Source: Cyathus striatus
Lineage: Eukaryota; Basidiomycota; Agaricomycetes; Agaricales; Nidulariaceae
Length of the DNA: 64,000 bases
Assembly: GCA_025738555.1 (NCBI GenBank)
Contig: JAOVFP010000017.1
Location: 310,001-374,000, forward strand
Direction of reading: 5' to 3'
A model generated the notes under the pieces. That model had not been told where the DNA came from. It searched no databases and saw nothing but the letters and a program-made list of their open reading frames with translations. The position numbers and the translations under genes are program-made. Numbering within the stretch: the first letter of the stretch is position 1; each line of letters opens with the position of its first letter. Of this stretch, positions 54,746-64,000 are shown in pieces.

Positions 54746-55920
54746 AACACCACAAATTTTATTACGATAGGAAAATGAATTTTTTAGCGAAAACTAATTA
54801 CAGATTCGGATTCAGCAAGTCAAAATACGTACAAAAATGATGTTTTTGAGAAATTCCCACGACAAAATAGGTGTGCCAAATTTTTTGGCAAAAAAATCGA
54901 AATGTTATGCTGACTAATTTAGGATTCAATGGCTTCGGCAACCATCATTGAAGTACTCCTCTAACACAAAATGCATAATTACCTATTTTTGAAGCTATTC
55001 TCACATGAAATTTGAAGGAATCTAATTAATGGATTGAGCAAATGTGGTAGTGTTGCTTGGGGTTAATGCAGGCTCATGTACTTCACTCCATTTCATCCCT
55101 TTGACTCTTAACTCTCCTTTCAATCCCTCTCACTGTCTCACTCTTTATTAGTTTCTCTTTCTTCGAATATAGTATATAATTAGAGTAAGTAAAGTGCAAG
55201 ATTGACATGTGTTATCTCACACTGCACTTGCAGGTCTGTACTCATTTGTAAAATTACCAGATCCATCATTTCACACTGTGCTCACAGTTTTACTGGGTAT
55301 GGTAAGGAGTCTGGCTGGGACCAGAAAAAAAATTTTGGAGCCCTCTACAGAGTCCAATACCCATCTCATCCAGATCCACACTGCTGAGTAGTAGGGTTTT
55401 TAAAGTAATTCACATATCATTGAATAGTTACCATGGATTATAGACTCCTTACTAATAGCATAAGCATTCTAATCATATATACTGGTCTATGGGTAGGGAA
55501 TGAGTGATAGGTAGTGAGGAAGGAGCTGAGAGCTCTGAAAATAAGTTTTGACTGATTATTGTGAAATCCACTGCTATTTTAGCTATTTGTATTCCAAAAA
55601 ACTCTGGGTATGAGTATTAGAAACATGATTTTTTGGCACCCACTTAGGTGGTTTAGAGGCCGATATTTTTGCGGAATCACGTTGCTATCAATGAAAGGAA
55701 GCTAAAACTACATTTTCCATGATTTTTACTATTTTTTATAGCCAAGTGCCAAATTTTTGGGTCAAAAATTCAAAAATTTGGAATTTGGAAAATCAGCTCG
55801 TGGAATACTAAAGAATACATCCTAAATACATTATTCCGACGGTTTTCAGGGGCTAAAAATGGTTTGTGATGGCTAGAAAATTCACTCAAGAAACTTGTGG
55901 TGTTTGTGTGTCGCCAACTG
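54730..55920. mobile_element. TA-flanked element with 26-bp terminal repeats
   Basis: The left end CAGTTGGCGACACGCAAACA and the right end, reversed, CAGTTGGCGACACACAAACA are followed by CCACAA in both and bounded by TA on each side (54728-54729, 55921-55922). This is the layout of Tc1/mariner-type MITEs. The interior has no transposase. A CpG-poor stretch (54960-55640) may be a further insertion. Confidence 0.75.
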
Positions 55921-55922
55921 TA

Positions 55923-56645
55923 GTAAACAGATCTAAAAGCAATAGTGATTATAGTAAGGGATTAGCAGGAAAGTGTGTATATAGAACCCCAACAGCACTT
56001 GATCCACTATAAGTGTGTGGTAATGCAACACGTCCAGGTCATGGGATGGTTCCAGCAGCGTTACTTACCCTATGAAGCTGACAGCATCAAGGCGCCCATC
56101 AAGTGCCAACAGCCAGCATCATCCCCTGGACTCAATCCCAATCGGTCCTCAGCATCTTGTGAAATAGATCTCACCCTGATCTACCAATCGAAGCGAACGG
56201 ACCATATGCCCAAAGCCGCATTTGCTGACAGTTCTATCTTTAGGCCCACGACATGACAGGGCGTCTACACACGTGCATCAACCAATAAGAGTGTCTCTAT
56301 TATCATGTGTGTCGGCCCCTTTCAAGGAGATATGACCAACGCTCTCCTATCCAGACCTTTGTGCATGTCCCTCCGCCCAGCATCATAGTGAAATTACCTT
56401 ATCTAGACATATGTTATACCTGTACAGCACCTTTACAGTACCTAAGAACTCCGCTTTTTCAGTAGTATATAAGACTCGCAACTCTGCTCATGTAGAACCA
56501 AGCAATCCTGTATCGATTCCTTCCGCTATCAGTGCTATTTAGCATATTCGTGATAATCTATTCAATTTCTGAGTGTAAAAACCCAGTGTGATCTAAGCCC
56601 TCCCAGGACCTCAAAGAAGCTTAGTTTATTATTAGTGATTACAAG
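55923..56645. other. No gene recognised
   Basis: A frame at 55975-56256 has no recognisable domain. AT-rich DNA follows up to the transposase pseudogene. Confidence 0.35.
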
Positions 56646-58344
56646 CATTATAGATTACAAGTGAATATTGTAGTGTGTTCATCCCTCCTTTGCCCAGAAT
56701 CACATATGCAGAGCCCACCGTGATGCCTTGACTGTTATAGGGTTTTTGGCAATTCCAAAAGGTATGTACTATAGCAATTGATACACTATGACTACTGATG
56801 ATCAATGACGAGGCAGCTGATAAAGAACATGGCGACAGTGCTGAGTTCTGCAAATTTCAGTGCCAGCTATTCCATATATCACTCGAACAAATCTTGTCAT
56901 CACTGAAGCCTTGGATAAAGAAGCCAAAGATCATTCTCTGCGCTGATGGACATTACAGATGGGTCATCTTTGGAATTGGGCCATATATTGCAGACTACCC
57001 TGAACAAACCCTACTAGCATCATGTGTCGTCTCAGGGTGGTGTCCAAAGTGCACTCCAGTGTACTTGTATCTATTTGTTTAACATGTCTTTTAGATGCAT
57101 AGCTTTTCCATTTGATCTTGACAACCCACGGTACACTACAACATTTCATAGTCATGATCACACTGAAGCAGTATGGGATGCTACAGGAGGAAACTGGAAT
57201 TATCAGAGAAGTTCTGGTGTGTTGGCTACTATTGCGAGCTTCATTTCAAGAAGTTAACTAATGTACTTGATAGCCTTTTACAACTTCATTTGAGCGGGCC
57301 AACATACATGAACTTATCACACCGGACTTGCTTCATCAAATTATCAAGGGAACTTTCAAAGATCACTTTATTGACTGGGTAATCTTGTACATCAAGGGTG
57401 AGCATGAGGGTGAACCTCACACGGTGAACAGAGTCATTGCAGAGTTGAACTGCAGGTTTGTTTCAGTTAGTACTATGCCATTGATATTCTACTGAGGTAT
57501 TGATTCAGGATTGCCATTGCAGCACCTTTTGCAGGTCTTAGGTGATTTCATGATGGAAGGGAGTTCAAGCAGTGGACAGGTGATGATTCTAAGGGTCTCA
57601 TGAAGGTACAGCCGCACCAATCTCTTCTGTAAGTATGAACTGAGCAATTTCTACAGGTTTTTCTACCAGCCATCACTGGCCTCGTGCCTTCACAGATTGT
57701 TTGCGCTCTCAGTGCTTTTCTGGAATTCTGTTACCTAGTACAGTGTTCTAATATCACTGAGGACATCCTATAAGTCATAGACAATGCAGTAGAGCAGTTT
57801 CACAAAGAACGTCACATATTCCTCGAGACTGGCACTCGAAAAACTGTTTCACTTCTATGCCAACATGCCATGGTTCACTATCGATACCTTATCCAGCAGT
57901 TTGGTGCACCAAATGGCCTTTGCTCATCGATTACAGAATCAAAACATATCAAAGCAGTAAAGGAGCCTTGGTGCTGTTCAAGTCGAAACGAAGCCCTACA
58001 TCAGGAAAAATCCTGTTCACTAAAAAAGCCAATTTCAGGGAACTTAAGTGAAAAAGAGCAGAAAAAAGGTCGAAAAAGGGAAATAAGTACTATTAGTGAT
58101 AATAGTAAGGTCCCAACCTTATTCCATCCTTTTTTAGTTCAGATAAGGACTGATAAGTTCATTTAAGGGGTAATATGCTCACATAAACAAAACCTGGAAG
58201 CTTATAAGCACACATTACTTTTCACTCAGTGCAGTATACAATAGGTTTCAGTTAATTATATATTGTTATTGTATTAGAATGAAAGTGGTTACATTAATAT
58301 ATACATAATATATCTAATTAAAACAGTTCCCTAAAGATATAGCA

Positions 58345-58495
58345 TATGCACTCCACAACATCCAGCTACACATATCCCCCTTTCCATTATCCAGCAGCAA
58401 GCAGCACTCACTCAATGACAACATATGCACCCCACAACATCCAGCTACACATATCCTCCCATATCCACCCCCTTTCCATCATCCACCAGCACCAG
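58345..58495. repeat. Tandem duplication of about 80 bp
   Basis: The block ATGCACTCCACAACATCCAG...CCATTATCCAGCAGCA recurs as ATGCACCCCACAACATCCAG...CCATCATCCACCAGCA. Confidence 0.7.
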
Positions 58496-59143
58496 TTACA
58501 CAATGACAGCAACTAGAGTGCTCCTGTACATGATGAGCACACACATAAGAAGACAACTCAAATACATACCTGGAAATAGAGACCATAAATACAAGTAATG
58601 ACCAAACGCGCAATACAAGTTCAAGTGGAGGACAAGCCCATAAGTTAGAAAGCAGTGAGACTGGTGGAAGTTATTGAAGCGGACTTGAGTGTGGATATTG
58701 AAGTTGGATCTTGAAGTAGAAACCCAGCATTTTACTAGACAAAGGGGTACAAATGACGGGCAGGGGAAGGAGGGAGGGGAAGGAAGGAACTTAGAAAAGG
58801 TGGGGGAATTGAAAGAAGCATGACAACCATTGACGTGTCAAGACTTGAGTTCAACAAGCACGTGCTCCAATCAAGGCCAAATAAAGTGAAGTGATCACAT
58901 GCCGACTTTCTCGCTTGCCATGACCACTTCACTTTATAGCTTGCCGTTCGAACTTAATGTTTAAACCTTCATACAGTACATCTAACTTGTATGTAACTTA
59001 TTTCTCCCCCCAATTAACAATGATGTAGGCTATGTTGTGTGCTCCCCCACCATGATATTGGTTCTTAACTACAGTTTAATTACTAGAAAGTATTGTACAT
59101 GTACTTAATCTATTGCCTTTAGCCATTGAATGGAATATATATA

Positions 59144-59453
59144 CAGTGCCATCCAGGATCGACAAAATTATGTGTATTTTAGGTATGTTATACTACTGCT
59201 TAAGAGCTTCAAAACGCGTCATTAAACATAAAATTATGAGTTGTGGGTCATTTGTTATTGTCGAGGCGTTCCGGCGACTTTTGCTATTTTTCGCATCATT
59301 TGGCTATTTTTAGCGAAAGTCGCCAGAACGCCTCGACAATTACAAATGACCCACAGCTCATAATTTTATGTTTAATGACGCATTTTGAAGATCTTAAGCA
59401 GTAGTATAACATACCTAAAATAAACGTAATTTCGTCGATCCCGGATAATGTGG
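59144..59453. mobile_element. 310-bp near-perfect hairpin MITE
   Basis: The arms (about 59155-59285 and 59310-59443) are nearly complementary over some 130 bp; the inner part reads TGTCGAGGCGTTCCGGCGAC and its reverse complement with few changes. TA dinucleotides flank both ends (59142-59143 and 59454-59455). It retains several CpGs, unlike surrounding DNA. It has no ORF and is probably a Tc1/mariner-type MITE. Confidence 0.85.
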
Positions 59454-61049
59454 TAAAGCTCGCAATACAGTCAAAACCTCACCCTTTTTCGTCACTTCTT
59501 GTAGCATTATTCTGTGCGTATAAAAATTTGCAAAAATCATATTATAGTAGAGCAGGCCGTATATTACATATCTACATTTTACATGAAGAGATTTGATCAA
59601 CTTAGAGAGGAGTTATGTCTTTCGCAATCTTGTTTGTTTGGATTTTGTGTGTACAATACTTTTGATCAGCACTGTAGCACACACATAATTTCATTATGGA
59701 ATTAAACTAGATGCACAGTGCCTGAGATGAAATTCTTTGTGAAATGGAATTGTCATAAAATTAATTTTGCTATAGGAATAGCTGGTATATTATACTAAAA
59801 TTGAATGTAATTTCATGATAGTTAATTCTTATAAAACTTATCATTCTTACAGTAGGTGATATAAGTACAAGTAAATTTTCTTTGCCATTGTACCAAACTT
59901 ATGAACCCTTATCATGACTCACAATAGGAAATATAAGCACAAATAAGTATGCTTTGCTATTGTACCAAACTTATGAATACTTATCATGCCTCACAATAGG
60001 CAATATAAGTACAATTAAGTTGAATTACCTCAAATTAGTAACATTTGGACATGGGTACACCTTAGATTTACTAATATTACTAATTTAGCTGATGGGGTTT
60101 TTCCTGATGTAGGTCAAATGTTACTCACAAACCAGCGACTTGACAAGATCAGCACCATGTGGATCTACCTTGAGGAACATGGATTGCTTCAGCCTAGTTC
60201 AACATGTTCAACACACAACACACCACCATCACTGCACAGTAAACCAACTGATATGATGGAGGGTGAGGATGTGGAGGGTATAACATCAGTTGGTGATGTG
60301 TGATTGCCATCACATCCAGGTATGTGCAGTCTTACTGTTTTGCTCTTTTTATCATTGACAAGTTGTTAGTGTCTGGATATCCTAAAACACTTCAGCTACT
60401 TTGCGCGAGGCTCATCATTCAAGATTTGCACACCCATATCTGCTGCTTCCTTTACAACCAACTCAACCTGAATGCTAATGTTATGGGGATGGACATGGAT
60501 TTGAACCTATGTCCTCAAGTTGGTCCAAACCTTATTGTCAGACTTTTTCATTCGGCCACCTGCCTATTTCACACTCCAAGTGACCTTTCAGGGATTGGTG
60601 GTATGTGTCGCGAGATGATTTGTGCAACACCCTCCTGGTGCAATGGGGCAAGTTGTCATGACTGTGTTTTCATTGTTGACGACCATGATCTTCCCAGGTT
60701 TAGAGGGCTTCAAGTCGCACAAGTCCAACATTTTCTTTCCTTCAGATATCAAGGCGGGGTCTACCAGTGTGCATTGGTACACTGGTTTGAGAAGCTAGAT
60801 GATGAGCCTTGTGAAGATACTGGATTGTGGGTGGTTCAGCCACATAAGGTTGGCCATGGTCCACAGCACCGCCACCTTACATCAATCATGCACATCGACA
60901 CAATCCTCCGAGCAGCCCATCTCATTGGTGTATCTGGCCATCACTTTACACCAGCTGATCTCAAGCCCGAAAACTCACTTGCAGCCTATTCAGCACTCTA
61001 TGTCAACAAGTATGCTGATCACCATGCTCACGAAACAGCTTTCTAGTTG

Positions 61050-61855
61050 CATTATAGGATTATTAGTAAGGATATGTATTGATTTTCTACATAATTACAA
61101 TAGCTGACTGCTATGAATAGTGGGTGCATGAGCGAGACCAAAGACAGGCTTGGTATCACCATTCAATAGTGACTCCAAGGAGCCTTGGCCTTGCTACTGC
61201 ACATCCCGCAGCCAACCCACAGGTAGAACAGCAAGCCAAAACGACAGTCATGCCCCAGCATTGTCGTCAAGCATATCAGCACCCATCAAGGCAGAAGGTG
61301 GATATGGGTGCCATGAAATGTGTCTGAAACTCCCATCAACATTGAAAATTGAGCACAATGGCCATAGGCATGCACTGGCAGCAGTTCTGATGTAGCTTCA
61401 CTAACCCAAATCTCTCAGCATATCGTGAACAATATGGCTCACATACCATGAACCCCAACCCATGCTCAAATTGACCAATACCCCCTGCCGTTCCTACCAA
61501 AGTAATACTTCCAGCATCCGACAGTGAGAGGCGCAGCATTGGCGTTCGAAGACCCAATGGATTGGAGGGTTACAACAAGAAAGCTTGAGGGAAAAGGCCA
61601 GACATTGAATGGCGAGGGCTAAAGGGGACAGGGCATAAACTGACAGGAAACCATACCATAAAAGAGACAAATTCACCTGTAAAGCACACATATATGGTCG
61701 CCTCCAGTCATGCACTCTCAGTGCTCACAAGAGAACCTTGAATGTGCTGGGTGACCAGATTTTAAAGACATTGCGAGAGCCAGTAACAGAATTGAATGTG
61801 GAAGCTGAAGTTGAAAGCAATATTGTGATAGTACCTAAATAAATTAGTACTTACC
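61050..61855. other. Transposase flank; no gene recognised
   Basis: CpG-poor to moderate DNA with short frames on both strands (61124-61395 plus, 61336-61715 minus). It is probably the 3' part of the Plavaka-like element. Confidence 0.35.
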
Positions 61856-61859
61856 AAGG

Positions 61860-62089
61860 TGCGCAGGCAACTAAGACTTAAGATCACACAATTAGGAGTG
61901 GGGAATGGGGGAATAGATTCACTCTTAATGTACATACAATTTCGTTGTAATTTTATACTAGTTAATATACCTACAACATTCTACATAATTCTACATGATG
62001 TATTCTACAATGTGCGCGTTCTCGGACATACTGGTGAACTCGTTGATGTGCGAATGTTCGTGCTGCTTCTGGCTTGCACATGCACAACA
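61860..62089 (-). mobile_element. 3' LTR of a Ty1/copia retrotransposon
   Basis: On the minus strand the pol frame ends and is followed by a polypurine tract (TTGAGGGGGAG). Sequence starting TGTTGTGCATG at 62089 and ending CCTGCGCA at 61860 gives TG...CA ends and about 230 bp. The matching 5' LTR is not in the window, so the boundaries are provisional. Confidence 0.6.
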
Positions 62090-62096
62090 CTCCCCC

Positions 62097-62870
62097 TCAA
62101 GCCGGAAGTAGGCCCAAAGCGCTTCTAAACTTTTCATGCTTAGGTTTAGCAAGTGCCTTAGTAAATATATCAGCTGTCATTTCGTCAGTAGGACAATAGA
62201 ATAATTCAATAATAGAATTCTCAACTTTTTCCCTAACAAAATGGTTCTGAACATCGAAGTGTTTTGACTGTGCATGAAATTGTGGATCTTGAGTGAGCGC
62301 GATCGTGGATTGATTGTCACAATACAATGTTGTTGGCTTGACTTGTCGATGGTATAAGTCTTGAAATAAATTTCTAAGCCAAATGATTTGACGTGTTGCG
62401 TGTGCGACGGCGCTATATTCGGCTTCGGTTGAAGATAGTGCAATGGTGGTTTGTTTCTTGGAACTCCAAGCAACTGCTGCACCACCCAGCATAACGGCAT
62501 ACCCGGAAATGGACTTACGGTTGTCAATATCTGATGCGTAGTCGGCATCAGAGTACACAGTAAATGAAATGTTTTGTTCCGCACTCGGATCGGCGCGATA
62601 AGTGATGACGTAATCACATGTTCCTGCAAGATACCGAAGAACGCGCTTAAGCGCTGTCCAACTTGTGTCAGCTCTGGTCTCGCGTTATACTTGCTCAGCT
62701 TCATCACCGCAAACGCTACGTCTGGTCTCGTATTCACTGCAGCGTACATCAAGCTTCCAACGGCTTCCGCGTAGCCTCGAATAAGTCATCCGTCGGTGGA
62801 ATTGGTGGAACTTGGGTTGTCTGAGTCGTTCTCTGGGTTTTGGTGAGTAGCAGACTCTTTTGACAAGATT
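62097..62870 (-). pseudogene. Ty1/copia pol 3' fragment (RNase H)
   Basis: The frame 62558-62097 encodes the copia RNase H: YSDADYASD, KSISGYAVMLGG, SSTEAEY and YCDNQSTIAL, plus the tail DIFTKALAK. Upstream, MYAAVNTRPDVAFAV and RVLRYLAGT are present but separated by frameshifts near 62665 and 62790. The 5' part of the polyprotein is missing. It sits directly before an LTR-like segment. Confidence 0.88.
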
Positions 62871-62879
62871 AGGGCTGTA

Positions 62880-63055
62880 CACCGTCACCGTACAATACGG
62901 TTATACGGTACCCGTATATACGGGCCCGTAACCGTCCCGTCAAGGCTTTGGAGACCTTTCAATACGGTACGGTTACGGAACGGTTTCAGCCGTATGGAGA
63001 CCGTATAAAAACGGCCGTAATACGGTCCTGTACGGTCATACGGTATAATCAAATC
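62880..63055. repeat. TACGGT/ACCGTA word-repeat element
   Basis: About 175 bp is almost wholly made of TACGGT and its complement (GTACAATACGGTTATACGG, CAATACGGTACGGTTACGG, ACGGCCGTAATACGGTCC). It is very CpG-rich and begins right where the copia fragment is cut off. Confidence 0.8.
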
Positions 63056-63059
63056 AAAT

Positions 63060-63870
63060 ATCCGAATCCTCGAGACCTAAATTAAAGAAAAGAACGTAAG
63101 TCTCTTAAATATTTCATTATAGCTATATACCACTCAAAAACTCGGTTGAATAGTGGGATTTAAGTACGATTCTTTGCATTTTTCACTCCAGCCTATCATT
63201 TGCAAGCATGCATGATATGACTCGAGGTCATAAGGAATAGCACTGCTTACCTTGTGCTCACTAGTATGACTGTCGACATTTTCAGTGCCTGTCTAAATGA
63301 ACGGTAAGTTTATGATATATACAGGTACCTTGAGTGCTTACATACTTCGAGTTCTTCATGCTGCTTACTGCTTCCATCTATAACCTTTTTCCGAGTCATG
63401 GCAGAGTAAACTCACTGATTATGTAGGATGCGTAGTTACATGGCTTTTAGTAGGTAGTTAGTATTGGTTACTACCATCACTAAACTCGTGAAGGTCTGAT
63501 ATAGCCGTACGTTTCTCACGCGCTCAATGAAGATGTTGAAATGGTTACAAGCAGTTGTACAGCGTTATAACGGCACTGACATAGTAAATAGAAATTATAA
63601 TCTGACTAACGTATTTTACTCTGTGTATCAACAGTTGTAAGTTGTAATTAAAGTCAAATACAACGTACAGTGTGTTGCGATGTTATCAGCATATTGTACA
63701 TTACTTGTGAGCCCTTAGAGTTCTGTAGTGTACACCGGAGACAACAGTCCCTAGCATGGCTTTGGAACGAACTTCACTGTTTCTTCAACTCAGTTCTACC
63801 CCACTACGGTATCATGAAAGATAAGAAACAAATCCATACCAAAGAGTAATTATGTTTTGTTTAAGGCAGG
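63060..63870. other. No gene recognised
   Basis: CpG-containing, AT-rich DNA with only very short frames. Confidence 0.4.
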
Positions 63871-63877
63871 ACTCGGG

Positions 63878-63996
63878 CGGGAAGTGGCCCTGGAGTTGAA
63901 CCTTGCGACCTTGAGAGCGTGCTTGATGGGAAATGCTATTTTCAATTTTTCCGACATAGGATATGTAGATGATCTTTCAACTGTGCTACTTGGCTC
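63878..63996 (-). repeat. Possible tRNA-derived sequence
   Basis: On the minus strand AGTAGCACAGTTGAAAG resembles box A and AAGGTTCAACTCCAGG resembles box B, but they lie about 90 nt apart and the arms do not close. It could be a tRNA pseudogene with intron, a SINE head, or chance. Confidence 0.3.
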
Positions 63997-64000
63997 TAAC

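Larger units (their letters stand above)
57999..60109. mobile_element. TA-flanked 2.1-kb element inside the transposase pseudogene
   Basis: The ends CATCAGGAAAAA (57999) and TTTTTCCTGATG (to 60109) are inverted repeats of each other, bounded by TA at 57997-57998 and 60110-60111. Removing the element and one TA restores the transposase reading frame exactly, so the insertion site is secure. It has no transposase of its own and contains another MITE (59144-59453) and a tandem duplication (58345-58495). Confidence 0.85.
56646..61046 (+). pseudogene. Plavaka-like transposase pseudogene
   Basis: Ordered fragments match, from memory, the large Plavaka-type transposases of agaricomycetes. The blocks are HRDALTVIGFLAIPK (before a GTATGT donor at about 56763), FCKFQCQLFHISLEQIL, GIGPYIADYPEQTLLA and GWCPKC (56850-57050). 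Next come ELITPDLLHQIIKGTFKDH (about 57315-57370), GREFKQWTGDDSKGLMKV, LCSSITESKHIKAVKEPW, LLTNQRLDKI after the insertion (60121 onward), and a C-terminal block to 61046 (FRYQGGVYQCALVHWF; TILRAAHLIGV; ALYVNKYADHHAHET). Stops include TGA at 57543-57545 (expected Arg) and TAA at 57771-57773. A 2.1-kb element (57999-60109) splits it within a codon row that otherwise reads EALGQMLLTNQRL. No N-terminus was found. Confidence 0.75.

Noticed and set aside
61336..61715. Minus-strand ORFs beyond the transposase C-terminus
   Set aside because: They are short, without domains, and lie in repeat flank.

Overview
The window looks like nuclear DNA of a basidiomycete fungus, most likely an agaricomycete. 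The genes have many short introns (about 40-90 nt, GT...AG). They include an HMG-box factor of the basidiomycete type, a CFEM/GPI cell-surface protein, fungal NLR-like proteins (NACHT-WD40 and NB-ARC-TPR), a stand-alone MLKL/HeLo-like helical domain, and transposases of the kind common in mushroom genomes. All identifications were made by eye; no database search was possible.

Layout. 0.8-8.1 kb: a decayed transposase-like gene (minus strand) broken by a 1.4-kb foldback element and a 3-kb terminal-inverted-repeat element that itself carries a nested element. 8.6-11.9 kb: remnants of secreted-protein genes, including a CFEM-like pseudogene whose intron holds another copy of that element. 12.5-14.5 kb: an intact 10-exon HMG-box gene. 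15.5-16.8 kb: an array of tRNA-Asp-like sequences. 17.0-18.5 kb: first copy of a diverged dispersed repeat (R family; others at 30.6-32.2, 35.9-36.7 and 49.0-50.5 kb). 18.7-20.8 kb: two more repeat elements. 24.5-28.1 kb: a NACHT-WD40 pseudogene. 32.9 kb: an initiator tRNA-Met. 33.7-34.5 kb: the MLKL/HeLo-like gene. 40.2-42.4 kb: a second CFEM-like pseudogene and another TIR element. 43.3-46.3 kb: an apparently intact NB-ARC-TPR gene. 52.4-53.6 kb: an apparently intact CFEM/GPI gene. 54.7-61.0 kb: TA-flanked elements and a Plavaka-like transposase pseudogene. 61.9-63.1 kb: a Ty1/copia 3' end and a TACGGT-rich repeat.

Three themes stand out. First, a family of non-autonomous elements (4711-7697, 10560-11790, 40980-42398, with relatives at 5211-6950 and 20010-20836) shows imperfect terminal inverted repeats and near-perfect 9-bp target duplications. 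The three full-type copies carry a tRNA-like module with RNA polymerase III box A/B sequences. One insertion has an empty paralogous site inside the same window. Second, the window alternates between CpG-rich and strongly CpG-depleted DNA. The two NLR-like genes have depleted bodies but CpG-rich 5' ends, and stop codons in two pseudogenes fit C-to-T decay. Third, NLR-like and executioner-like domain genes lie within about 21 kb (24.9-46.3 kb), which suggests a region linked to fungal self/non-self recognition.

No CRISPR array, rRNA or mating-type locus was seen. Large parts are repeat-derived and hold no gene I can support.
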